Positions 10,122-18,951 of a stretch of 46,695 nt of DNA are shown piece after piece. Below the pieces are notes generated by a model. It had not been told where the DNA came from. It ran no database searches and saw nothing but the letters and a program-made list of their open reading frames with translations. Each line of letters starts with the position of its first letter. The stretch's first letter is position 1. Position numbers and translations under genes: made by a program. The DNA is from Branchiostoma floridae (Eukaryota; Chordata; Leptocardii; Amphioxiformes; Branchiostomatidae): contig NC_049982.1 in NCBI RefSeq assembly GCF_000003815.2, positions 32,504,878 through 32,551,572 of the forward strand, in the 5' to 3' direction.

Positions 10122-11365
10122 CACTCGGCACAAAAAGTTTGGAATATCAACTTTGGTATATCATATTTCTGTTATTTATGCATCAAGTTCAATGTATTAT
10201 ATATCAATAGAAAGCTTGTGTGATTTTCTTTCCTATGGTATCAAACTTATTATGATTGTTAACACATGAAACGAGCACAAGGCCTGCTTACGTGAGTGGG
10301 CCACGAAAAAAAAGTGCCCAAATTCCCCTATTTCTCTTCAACACGGCATCGTCCTGTTGATATTGGCGCGGGTGTCACTGGTTCAATCAAGCCTCTTTTC
10401 ACCTCACATTTTGTATACGGAACATACAAGGTTTTAGTACACTTTAGTAGAGTTCATCTGCCCTTTCGATAGTTGGATGGCAGAATCAAAGCATGGATGC
10501 GGCAAGGAGAACCGCACGCTGACAAGGCAAGAGTAACTTTCGGCATTTGGTGGTGGAGGCAGCGTCATGGTGTGGGGTGGTATAACCACCATAGGGTAAA
10601 CAAGACTCGTCATCATTCCAGGCAAATTAATGTGGTGACATATAGGGACACCATCCTCCATCCAGTAGCAACATTCTACCTCTTCAATAACTAAATGCCA
10701 TTTTGCAAGATTACAACACCAGTCCACACAGAGCAAGGACCATTGGATGCTGGAGCACAGTCTTAGGATGGAATAGCCTTCCTACGGCTAATGGCTAGCA
10801 CTCGATTGATCACCTCTTGCCATGGTTCAGATTTTTTGCTTGAATAAAGATTAATAGTAGCTTTGATTGACATGTCCTGTTTATTCAATTTGTCTTCATT
10901 CACAATTCAATAAATACTGACGGAAGAAAATGAGCAGCATGGAGTGATTGGCTTTAGTAGGGTAATTTTGGTACTTTATCTTTAGGACCCCCTGTACGTA
11001 AGCGGGCCTGGTGCTCGTTCCATGAATTTACACTCATAAAATACTCTACTCAGATATGCTAAAAAGAAACTGGGATGTTCTGTATAGGTTTGATTGAATC
11101 ATTGTCACCCGCGGCCATAACAACGGTTGAACCGGACGATACAGTTTTGAACAGAAACGGGGGAATTTGGGCACTTTTTTTCGTGACCCACTCACGTTAG
11201 CAGGCAGAGTGTATGTTCTATGAGTTAACAATGATAATGAGTTTGATACCATTGGAAAGAAAATCATGCAAGCTTTCTATAGATATATAATATATTGAAA
11301 TTGATGCAGAAACAACATAAATATGATCAACCGAAGTTGATATTCCAAACTTTTTGTGCTGAGTG
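10122..11365 (+). mobile_element. Degenerate Tc1-like transposon with long (~210-bp) inverted repeats
   Basis: TIRs at 10122-10330 and 11157-11365 start CACTCGGCACAAAAAGTTTG and end inverted CAAACTTTTTGTGCTGAGTG. Both ends are flanked by TA (10120-10121 and 11366-11367), the target of Tc1/mariner elements. The long TIRs place it in the IR/DR style. A relic of the transposase gene lies between them. The two TIRs are clearly diverged from each other, so it is old and immobile unless supplied in trans. Confidence 0.88.
10473..10840 (+). pseudogene. Tc1-like (DDE) transposase relic
   Basis: Conceptual translation across several frames gives pieces in the order expected for a Tc1-like transposase core: DGRIKAWMRQGEPHADKARV, then in another frame GGGSVMVWGGI (the hallmark GG.SVMVWG segment), then VTYRDTILHPVATF, then QDYNTSPHRAR near 10708 (equivalent of the second catalytic-Asp segment, QxDNAxxH). 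A decayed counterpart of the WPA.SPDLNPIE segment follows. At least two frameshifts and several stops separate them. Roughly 120 of ~340 expected residues are traceable; the N-terminal DNA-binding part is missing. It cannot encode a working enzyme. Confidence 0.85.
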
Positions 11366-11718
11366 TATGTTCATTACCGCGCGGCTTTGACGAGAGAATC
11401 GCGAAACAAATCTTACTGTTGACCAATTTGTGTGCGCTTTGCCAGTGCAGAACCAACATCCCACGGCAGAAGAAAGCACTCAGTGATTATGAAACTAAAT
11501 GTTTTGAAGGGAAATTGTGCATTGCTTGGGAAATATTTACAATTTTTACGGAGAGTTGCTTAGGACCCCACTGCAGGCGGGCAGACTGTGGTACACCAAA
11601 ATGGCCGACTTCGCTCATTGCTATGGCGTCCGATTAGTTGCTAGGGGGAGGATCACGTGATTGAATAAACCCTATAGCATTGTAAACCTTGGAGTGGATC
11701 CCCCATGTTCTTGCTCTG

Positions 11719-12784
11719 AGTAATTATATAATTTGGTTACAAAGTTACCCCTGCCCCATCGCTACAACCCGCTTTAGAAAAAATTCTGCACAGTCAGTTA
11801 AAACGATCCCCAAGCAACGGAGAGAAAAAGTTGGCATAAACTTAAATTTTTCTTTTCCGCAAACAGCCCGGCCGGGCCCCGGGTAGGAAATGTGACGTAC
11901 TAAGGCCTTACAATTAGAAAGTTACATGGTACTGCTCTCTGCAGTTATCGGGTATGGCTGCATTCTTAAGAACTAGATGTAAACTGGTACACAGCTATTA
12001 CAGTTAATTGACAGCTGTTGTGTACTAGTATGACTTTTGTGTTACACTCTACTGCATTGTAAAAATGTGCATAAAGCAGTTACTGTAGATACAATGTAAT
12101 GTAAATACATTTGTGACTGCATCTGTAACTGTAAGTAGTGACACCTAGTGCTGTAGTACAAGTGAACCAGTCAGAATTACCCTGATTGTCACAGACCGTC
12201 ACAGAAATGTTGGAGTAAATAAAGTATTAAGGTTGTGAAGAAAACAAGCCTCTTTCAGTGACTTACCAACCTAATGACCTGAGTGAGTGAGTGTAGGTCT
12301 ACTTTCTAATACCATGACAATTAACTGTAGCATAGCATATCAATTCATATTTTGTACTTTGATGGAGAATTCTGCATGTAAGTTGCAGATTTCTACACAT
12401 GTTTTGCACAATTCTGCCTGGCTGTAGAATTCTGCGTGAGGTTTGCAGAATTCTGCATGTGGTTTATTGCAGACTTCGGTAGTCAGACTTCTGTTCGTAA
12501 TTCTACAGCCAAATGCAGAAATCTGAAGAACTGATTTAGTCCCACTGGGCCTGCGATGTTACCTAAATATAGATGTAATTGTCATCATGTAGTATATGTT
12601 GTATTCTGAAACAAAAAATATCCTTCTTAAACTATACCATAATAATCATGTTTCTGGGTTTAGAGTGTTTTCCATATTTAGAGTGTTGCCTGTTAAATGA
12701 AAACTTGATAGTTTGACATAGCTTAACAGTTACTGAATAATTGATAAAGATTTGTTTTAGGAAATAACTTTTCGATAACTGCTA
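11719..12784. other. No supported gene; short TTCTGCA-rich stretch
   Basis: Between 12366 and 12530 the motifs TTCTGCA, TTCTGC and TGCAGA recur about ten times in mixed orientation, perhaps a decayed foldback element. Otherwise no exon or repeat was recognised. Confidence 0.35.
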
Positions 12785-13291
12785 AACTCTTTCCCAAACT
12801 TATGATACTATCAATGCCAGCACAAGACCTGCTTGTAGATTATAACAAAGGTCCTCCAGAACCTACGGTACCTCTACACTAGACCATACATGACGACAGC
12901 AAAGCTACTGGTAAATGAATTATGGTTAACATAGTGAAGCATAATCACCACTGTACGCTTTATTACTATCATGCAATAAGAACTATTATGCATAATTATG
13001 CATAAATCTAAGAAGAATTATGCATAATTATGCATAACCCTAAGAAACCTTATGCATAATTATGCATAATTATGCATAACTCTAAGAAGGGTTATGCATA
13101 ATTATGCATAATTATGCATAATTATGCATAACTGGACTAATCCCCAGGGGGTCATCAATGGCGGCTACGTATTTCTTACATCATTTTTACCTATACTACG
13201 TGATATTAGCCCATCTAGGTATATGGTTGCTGAGATATGGGAGGTCTGTCAGGAATTAAACTGGAACAGCAGAATTAAACTGGAGGCTGTT
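12785..13291 (-). repeat. Right ~500-bp inverted repeat
   Basis: Inverted partner of 1187-1683, with one additional 10-bp palindrome unit. The outer tip ends GGAGGCTGTT at 13291, followed by ATTA. The inner edge is at 12785 (AACTCTTTCCCAAAC). High identity with the left arm implies recent origin or ongoing gene conversion. Confidence 0.85.
12987..13132. repeat. Array of 10-bp palindrome TTATGCATAA (right arm)
   Basis: Mirror image of the 1349-1485 array with one extra unit in the outermost cluster (four rather than three). Spacing is again 10 bp, about one DNA helical turn. Confidence 0.85.
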
Positions 13292-13556
13292 ATTAGTTTA
13301 TCAGGAACTCAGCCAAACCAGGCGATTACGATTTGTGAGCCGTGTTTATTCAACCTATGCTAAACTCAAGTAACATATAATACAATGTGCTCCAATACGG
13401 TCATATGGGCATATCACGTGGACGGAGGTTTCAAACTACAGTAGTTTGAAAAAATGCAATTTTTGAAACCAACCTCCGTCGACTTACCCTGTTTTTAAAT
13501 ACAACGGATATAAGTTACCCAGTGGATGAAGGTGAAGTAGCTTTAGGTATCTGTAC

Positions 13557-16500
13557 CTTCCTTCCTTTGAGGATGCTGTGATAGAACATCTCGACAGGTG
13601 TCTCTCCCGTCAGTCCATCCCTGAGGGTCGGGTCAGCTCCGTGCTGCAGCAGCTCATGGACCAGCCAGAACAGGTTGTTTGCGCACGCGATGTGGAGGCA
13701 CGTGATGTTTTGTCGGTCAGAAATGTTCAGGTCGGCTCTGTACGACAGAAGGGAGTCCAGCAGCGCAGTGCCTGGAAACGTTTCCAACAACATTTAACGT
13801 TACTTTATGGTGCATCAACATCTCCAGTAAGCACCGTAGGTTAGCCTTGTTGTTTAGAGAAATCTTAAGATGGTCCACTCAGACTCAAGACGTTTCTAGG
13901 AACTTGGAATGACACTTTTTTTTATTATACTCGCTCTGCTCTGGGAAGTCCTTTTCTTTGATATCCAAAAGCAAACTAGGGGTGGGAACCGGTACAGAAA
14001 AATCAGGTCCAGGTCCGGTTCAGGTCCAGAGGATCAGGTCCAGGTCCGGACCTGAACCTGATTAAATATGTGAGAACTTGTGAATGGACGATGCTCAAAA
14101 CAATCATCCAATTTCGCCACAAAGAAATCTGTTTTGTCGAGTATTCGACTCCCACCGGCGTTTTAAAATCCTACAAGGCTTAACTACAATGTACTATTGA
14201 CGGCAAGGTACTTGGTTGACTTGGTAAAATGACAATAGACTCAACTCTACTTTGCTCTTGTTATTTTCCTCGACCGGTAAGCCACGAAACGTGTGAATGC
14301 CTGGTCATATAATTTGTTCATTTTCCAAATAGTCCAACATCCGGGTCCACCGATTTTTTTCAGGTCCGGTTTTTCTGGACCGGTCAATGAGAAAAACCGC
14401 TTTTGTACCGGTACACTGTACCGGCACCCAGCACNNNNNNNNNNNNNNNNNNNNNNNNNNNNNNNNNNNNNNNNNNNNNNNNNNNNNNNNNNNNNNNNNN
14501 NNNNNNNNNNNNNNNNNNNNNNNNNNNNNNNNNNATTATATATGATACAGTTGTAGAAAGGCGCTGTTCCATCCATATCAGCCTCCTTTAATAACAGAAA
14601 GTTTCGACGGGAGGACAACTGTGTCAATTTATAAGACACAGTTGTAGAAAGGCGCTGTTTTATCCGTATTACCTCCTTCAATAACAGAAAGTTTCGACGG
14701 AAGGATTCTGTCTCAATTTATATGACACAGTTGTAGAAAGGCGCTGTTTTATCCGTGTCACCTCCTTCAATGACAAAGTTTCGACGGGAGGACAACTGTC
14801 AATTTATATGAACGAATGTTACACCTTCAGGATTCTTGTATCATTTGAATGATTCACCCACTAGATTGCTGTATATTGCCTTGTGTCATTTCAATTATGC
14901 ACTGTTGGGATATCTTAGTTTTTCCCTCTGTCCTTTGAATGTTACACTTTAAGGATGCTTGTATTTTAACCTGTATCAATTGAATGATATACCCTTTAGA
15001 TCGCTGTATATAACTGTTTCTCATTTGAATGATAAGGCATATGTTCGTCTTTCCTTCTGTCTTTTTGTTTGAACCTTTATTCATTCACGAGAAGCTCAAA
15101 TCGGCCAGCAGGCCGCTTTTCATTGAGGTCATGAGGGAGGTCAGATAACATAAAATAGAAACACAGATTACATTGAGTACTAACAAATCCATCAACCTAT
15201 ATCACTACACATTAGGGCTGGGTACCGGTACAGAAAATTCAAGGTCCGGTTCTGGTCCATGTCCTTTGAATGCTACACCTATGCTAGGATTATGCTAGGA
15301 TTCTTGTATCTTAACCTGCATCATTTGAATGATACACCCTCTAGATCGTTGTATATTATTCTGTATCATTTGAATGATATACTGTCGGGATATCTTGATT
15401 TGATTTATTTTTTTGCACAATTTTTGAAAAAGATAACATAACACAAATTAAAGGATGGAAGGACGTGCAGGGGGAGAACAGATATTTTGATTCAAACTAT
15501 TCCAACTTTGCTGGCATCTGAACTTGGCGTTTTTATTTGGATCTGATTTAGGTTTTCCACTGTCCAGTGCTGTAGTGATGGAAAAGGCCATGGAATTGCT
15601 TTGGTACACAAGAACTTGTTTATTATTTTGTGGACGAAAAGACAACTTTGTAGTTTGTTTATATCATATATAGTCATTACTTTTAGATTACAAAACAAAG
15701 ATGCAGAATGGAATGTGTACGAGACAACTTAGTCTTAGTCTTTCCCTCTGCCCTTTGAATGTTGCACTAGTTGGGATTATTGTATCTTATCCTGTATCAT
15801 TTGAATGATACACCCTTTAGATCGCTGCATATTACCCTGTTTTATTTGAATGATACACTGTCGGAATAGCTTAGTCTTCCCCTTTGCCCTTTGAATGTTG
15901 CAACAGTCGGGATTCTTGTATCTTTTCCTGTATCATTTGAATGATACAACCCTAGATCGCAATATATTACCTGTTTCATTTGAATGACACACTGTCGGAA
16001 TAGCTTAGTCTTTCCCTTTGTCCTTTGAATGTTGCACTAGTTGGGATTATTGTATCTTACCCTGTATCATTTGAATGATACACCCCTAGATCGCAATATA
16101 TTACCTGTTTCATTTGAATGATACACTGTCGGAATAGCTTAATCTTTCCCTTTGTCCTTTGAATGTTGCACTAGTTGGGATTATTGTATCTTACCCTGTA
16201 TCATTTGAATGATACACCCCTAGATCGCAATATATTACCTGTTTCATTTGAATGATACACTGTCGGAATAGCTTAGTCTTTCCCTTTGTCCTTTGAATGT
16301 TGTACCCAACGGTTGGGATTCTTGTATCTTATCCTGTATCATTTGAATGATACACCCCTAGATCGCAATATATTACCTGTTTCATTTGAATGATACACTG
16401 TCGGAATAGCTTAGTCTTTCCCATGGAGTTTGTCCTTTGAATGTTGCACCGATTGGGATTCTTGTATCTTAACCTGTATCATTTGAATGATACACCCCTA

Positions 16501-17631
16501 CATCGTTTCATTTGAATGATACACTGTCGGAATAGCTTTAAATTGACACAGCTGTCCTCCCGCCGAAGTCTTAAACTGTTCCTGTAACTTCTTGTTGTAA
16601 AGGAGGTTGTCTCTTTCACCGCCTAAGTCCGTCGGTTCATGTGCATGGTTTCATGCGCTTCTACCGACAGTGTATCCCGGAAACAGATGCGTTTTACTTT
16701 GTGACCGGGTACCGCAAAACCCCCATGTGGTGCGTATTTCAGCCGGAAACATGGCGGCTAGAAACATGGCGGCTTCCGAAAAATCTGAGTCAGGCCAAAC
16801 TTTGAGGTGGTAACCCGTCAATCTAGTAAAAGTCTAATTTATCTTGTGAGGTACACAAAGTTCTCTGAGCCTTCATCGTTACGTGGACATATTTGATGAC
16901 CTGATTTGACTAATTGTAACTGTGCTACGACTGATTGAATGGAGTCTTCTATGTACTCAAAATGGCGCGCTACAGAAGAGACTCGGCAGCCATGATAGCT
17001 GGATACCAGGTTATCGATCCAAGTGCTTTTTGACGGGATGTATTTGTTTCAGTCCAAGCTCATTACAGAACTGTACACTTATCAATAAGAGAAGAGGTTC
17101 ATCCCGGTACAGCCTGTGGATCAGTCTGGTCTTACTGAGCTTGTATTAACGTTACATGTTCAAGCAGTTTACCATATTTTTTTAAAAAATGATGTCACTG
17201 GATCTACACATAAGATCAAATACAGCACTTTTTACGCCCAAAAGTACGTAGTTACTCAAGGAACTGTATATAGTTTTGGCTTGAGTAACTTTACTTTTTG
17301 GCGTATCTTCATAATTACCTACATCGAGGTACAGCACTTTTGTACTTGTAATTATGACGATGAAACACAAAGTATGAAAATGAAATATCAGTTTATAATA
17401 CATGTTTGTTTGGCCAAGCGTACCTTGTCTTTTAACTGTGAAGGGATCCCCTGACTTGACTGCGGCACCCTCGGCCAGGTAGTGAAGAGCAACACTCCCG
17501 CTGTCGTCCCTGCAGTTCACACTGATCCCCGCCTCAAGGCAAACCGCCGCCATCTCGTTATCCAGGTCGTACGCAGCCCGTAACAGGTCCTTGTTGTCCA
17601 AAGCCTTTGAAAAATCCATGGTTACCTCCAT
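13557..17631 (-). CDS. Ankyrin-repeat protein, exons 1-2 (N-terminal part; C-terminus incomplete)
   Basis: Exon 1 is 17631-17424 (208 nt; ATG at 17631, a second in-frame ATG at 17619, donor GTACGC, phase 1). Exon 2 is 13771-13557 (215 nt; acceptor TTTCCAG, donor GTACAG, phase 0). The junction completes a Gly codon. The 141-residue product starts MEVTMDFSKALDNKDLLRAA. It has a degenerate first repeat (AAVCLEAGISVNCRDDSGSV, ALHYLAEGA), then canonical ankyrin repeats in exon 2: LLDSLLSYRADLNISDRQNI, TCLHIACANNLFWLVHELLQ, HGADPTLRDGLTGETPVEMF. Ankyrin repeats mediate protein binding; no catalytic domain is seen, so the cell role is unknown. The 3.65-kb intron 1 holds the satellite, the N gap and a truncated MITE. 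The protein probably continues at 579-735 and beyond the window. Directly upstream of the ATG is a 28-bp minisatellite. Confidence 0.82.
13977..14434 (-). mobile_element. hAT-type MITE, TAGGGCTGGG family, cut by the assembly gap
   Basis: Inverted relative to the copy at 7565-8003. It starts TAGGGGTGGGAACCGGTAC at 13977 and runs to GTACCGGCACCCAGC just before the N gap at 14435. The candidate left target repeat AAGCAAAC (13969-13976) cannot be confirmed because the right flank is lost in the gap. It lies in intron 1 of the ankyrin gene. Confidence 0.8.
14435..14534. other. Assembly gap, exactly 100 N
   Basis: A round 100-base N run conventionally marks a gap of unknown size. It falls between the end of a MITE and a tandem array, i.e. 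at a repeat-driven break. Confidence 0.95.
14544..14811 (+). repeat. Three tandem ~90-bp units; left arm of a foldback-satellite element
   Basis: Units start at 14544, 14635 and 14724, each running from GACACAGTTGTAGAAAGGCG through AACAGAAAGTTTCGACGG to CAACTGTGTCAATTTATA. The end of the unit is matched inverted at 16539-16606 (TAAATTGACACAGCTGTCC, then AAAGGAGG). The array and its inverted partner therefore bracket the 134-bp satellite. Confidence 0.8.
14812..15081 (+). repeat. Diverged units of the palindrome satellite
   Basis: About two degenerate units of the 15735-16540 satellite, recognisable from TATCATTTGAATGAT-like palindromes, TTAGATCGCTGTATAT and CCTTTGAATGTTAC. Divergence is higher than in the main array, as expected at the edge of a tandem array. 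Confidence 0.65.
15082..15260. mobile_element. Insertion in the satellite, including a truncated TAGGGCTGGG hAT-MITE end
   Basis: Interrupts the satellite. It begins TTCACGAGAAGCTCAAATCG and includes AGCAGGCCGCTTTTCATTGA, perhaps a retroelement 3' end. From 15213 it carries the tip TAGGGCTGGGTACCGGTAC of the hAT-type MITE, broken off after ~48 bp at GGTCCGGTTCTGGTCC. Confidence 0.5.
15735..16540 (+). repeat. 134-bp satellite with paired short palindromes
   Basis: Six units begin near 15735, 15871, 16005, 16139, 16273 and 16411 (TTAGTCTTTCCC phase), the last shortened. An isolated unit lies at 15250-15410. Every unit contains two copies of a near-palindrome, GTATCATTTGAATGATAC (8-bp arms, TG centre) and GTTTCATTTGAATGATAC, 43 bp apart and separated by CCCTAGATCGCAATATATTA. 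Central units are nearly identical, showing recent homogenisation. The region 15410-15734 is non-repetitive and interrupts the array. Confidence 0.85.
16539..16606 (-). repeat. Inverted right arm of the foldback-satellite element
   Basis: TAAATTGACACAGCTGTCC, then CTCCCGCCGAAGTCTTAAAC and AAAGGAGG form the reverse complement of the 90-bp unit at 14544-14811. Together they enclose the palindrome satellite, so the whole 14544-16606 block may be one foldback element with an expanded interior. Confidence 0.6.
16607..17423. other. No supported feature (ankyrin intron 1)
   Basis: Non-coding. Two CCGGAAACATGGCGGC-like GC-rich bits near 16740-16770 are unremarkable. The frame continuing past the exon at 17424 on the minus strand is intron read-through. 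Confidence 0.4.
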
Positions 17632-17640
17632 GGTTGTTAC

Positions 17641-17770
17641 TGTAACCTTACAGAGTGTGTCCAGTTTCTGTAACCTTACAGAGTGTGTCCAGTTTCTGTA
17701 ACCTTACAGAGTGTGTCCAGTTTTTGTAACCTCACAGTGTGTCCAGTTTCTGTATTAACCTTACAGAGTG
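17641..17770. repeat. 28-bp minisatellite immediately upstream of the ankyrin start codon
   Basis: About five units (starts 17641, 17669, 17697, 17725, 17751) of TGTAACCTTACAGAGTGTGT + CCAGTTTC. It lies 10-140 bp upstream of the minus-strand ATG at 17631, i.e. in the 5' UTR or core promoter. On the minus strand each unit ends in a GGTTACAG-type splice-acceptor-like string. Confidence 0.85.
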
Positions 17771-18013
17771 GCCACTGTGATTTTGGGGTTCGCTTAAAAG
17801 GCTGGGCTGTCTACCAGGCCAGGCTACCTGGCCTGGCTATCACGTCAGGCTACTCAGATCCCCCCATTCATAGCCCTATCATATGGCATTCAGCCAAAAT
17901 AGCTGATTGACAGGCATAGTAATTGCTAATCTTTAACCCTGCAAGTGACCTGAGGTTAGCCTGTCCACCACTGGCTGGACCCTTCGGGAATGTGTCTGGT
18001 AGGCCTTCCTTGC

Positions 18014-18122
18014 TACCCTGGGTACCATCCTATTTCTACCAGGGCTCTTTACACTCACTTCCTATTTTTTAGGGGTAGCGAGTGTAAGGAGCCCCGGTAG
18101 AATACGGATGATACTCAGGCTA
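18014..18122. mobile_element. 109-bp MITE nested in the left arm of the 17786-18941 element
   Basis: Hairpin element running TACCCTGGGTACCATCC to GGATGATACTCAGGCTA, flanked by the exact 8-bp repeat TTCCTTGC (18006-18013 and 18123-18130). The opposite arm of the host element keeps the uninterrupted sequence CTTCCTTGCAG (read on the minus strand near 18710), i.e. an internal empty site with one copy of the target. Confidence 0.9.
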
Positions 18123-18175
18123 TTCCTTGCAGTGTGTCAGGAACACATTCAAGTACTGTACCTGAGTACTGTGTT

Positions 18176-18370
18176 GAGTAAATGCTTTAGGGTTTAGACC
18201 TAGAAAACAGAGGTCCTGGGTTCAAATCCTTTGACATGTCACAAAATCTGTGCTGTACAGTACTTTCCCCACTCCAAATTGTACAAGGGGGTTGGAGAGA
18301 TTATTGGCAGTGGAATGAGAGGATTGGGCTCTGTCCTGGACACAAAAAAATTGTATAAATATTGGATAAC
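18176..18370 (+). mobile_element. tRNA-derived SINE-like segment
   Basis: Around 18195-18240 there is a B-box GGGTTCAAATCC preceded by CAGAGGTCCT and followed by TTTGACATGTC, as in tRNA-derived SINE heads. The A-box is degraded. Boundaries are approximate. Confidence 0.45.
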
Positions 18371-18596
18371 AATCCACAGCCTCAAAAAGGCTATGTGACT
18401 ACCGAGATTGTGTATGTCAACATGGCATCCTAGCATAGAGAACAAGGAGGTACATGTAATTATACCCCCATCCCCCCTGGTCAGTACAAGTTTAGCTTTG
18501 CAGTGATTTATGCTCTTCCTTCTTGTTGCACGAGCTGAGGTGGTTTCTGTTGTAGAAGATAGATATTCAATAAAGAAACAAATTTCTGTTGCTGGC

Positions 18597-18676
18597 ACAC
18601 GCACGCACGCACACACGCACACACACACGTGCACACACGTACACACCCACATTTACACACCCACAAACATACACAA
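18597..18676. repeat. CA-rich microsatellite
   Basis: (CA)n interrupted by CG and CACGT steps. Open frames here are translations of the repeat and not genes. Confidence 0.9.
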
Positions 18677-18951
18677 ACAGTCAGTACTGGTACTTGTGTT
18701 CCAACGCTGCAAGGAAGGCCTACCAGACACATTCCCGAAGGGCCCAGCCAGTGGTGGACAGGCCAACCTCAGGTCACTTGCAGTGTGGGGAGATTAGCAA
18801 TTACTATGCCTGTCAATCAGGTGAATGCCATACGATGGGGCTATGAATGGGGGGATCTGAGTAGCCTGACGTGATAGCCAGGCCAGGTAGACAGGCCAGG
18901 TAGCCTGGCCTGGTAGACAGCCCAGCCTTTTAAGTGAACCCTGTGATTTTG

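Larger units (their letters stand above)
9195..11678. mobile_element. Inverted-repeat DNA element containing a Tc1-like insertion
   Basis: The left end CTATAGGGCTTATTCACGTG (9195) and the right end GAATAAACCCTATAGC (to 11678) are inverted. Both arms then carry a GGCCATTTTGGTGTACCA block (about 9241-9259 left, 11590-11607 right). Tips are consistent with a TA target (TA + TAGGGYTTATTCA) but this is ambiguous. Apart from the Tc1-like insertion at 10122-11365, the remaining ~1.2 kb has no recognisable transposase. The superfamily is unknown. Confidence 0.55.
1187..13291. mobile_element. Candidate 12.1-kb mobile element bounded by ~500-bp inverted repeats
   Basis: Positions 1187-1683 and 12785-13291 are inverted copies of the same sequence. 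By eye they differ by about six substitutions and one extra 10-bp unit in the right copy (497 versus 507 bp). The outer tips read AACAGGCTCC on the left and GGAGGCTGTT on the right. Directly outside are the direct 4-mers ATTA at 1183-1186 and 13292-13295, compatible with a 4-bp target duplication but short enough to be chance. The interior carries nested elements and no recognisable transposase or polymerase of its own. It sits in an intron of the ankyrin gene. The alternative is two separate insertions of one 0.5-kb element in opposite orientation. Confidence 0.5.
17786..18941. mobile_element. 1.16-kb foldback element with 10-bp target duplication (MULE-like)
   Basis: Long inverted arms (about 17786-18170 and 18680-18941) start GGGTTCGCTTAAAAGGCTGG and end inverted CCAGCCTTTTAAGTGAACCC. 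The flanks TGTGATTTTG at 17776-17785 and 18942-18951 are identical 10-mers. A 9-11 bp duplication with long TIRs is typical of Mutator-like elements; that classification is inference. The interior has no transposase. It carries a MITE (18014-18122), a SINE-like segment and a CA-repeat. It lies ~150 bp upstream of the ankyrin ATG. Confidence 0.85.

Noticed and set aside
1187-13291. Polinton/Maverick interpretation of the 12.1-kb inverted-repeat segment
   Set aside because: No DNA polymerase B, integrase, protease or ATPase frames are visible and the candidate duplication is 4 bp, not 6 bp.
15735-16540. CRISPR-like regular repeats
   Set aside because: Units are contiguous 134-bp tandem copies with no unique spacers, in an intron-bearing animal-type genome.
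17182-17423. Extension of the ankyrin exon 1 reading frame
   Set aside because: A GTACGC donor at 17423 in the correct phase joins to exon 2; the downstream frame is AT-rich intron read-through.
18510-18874. Open frames rich in His/Thr
   Set aside because: They are translations of a CA microsatellite.
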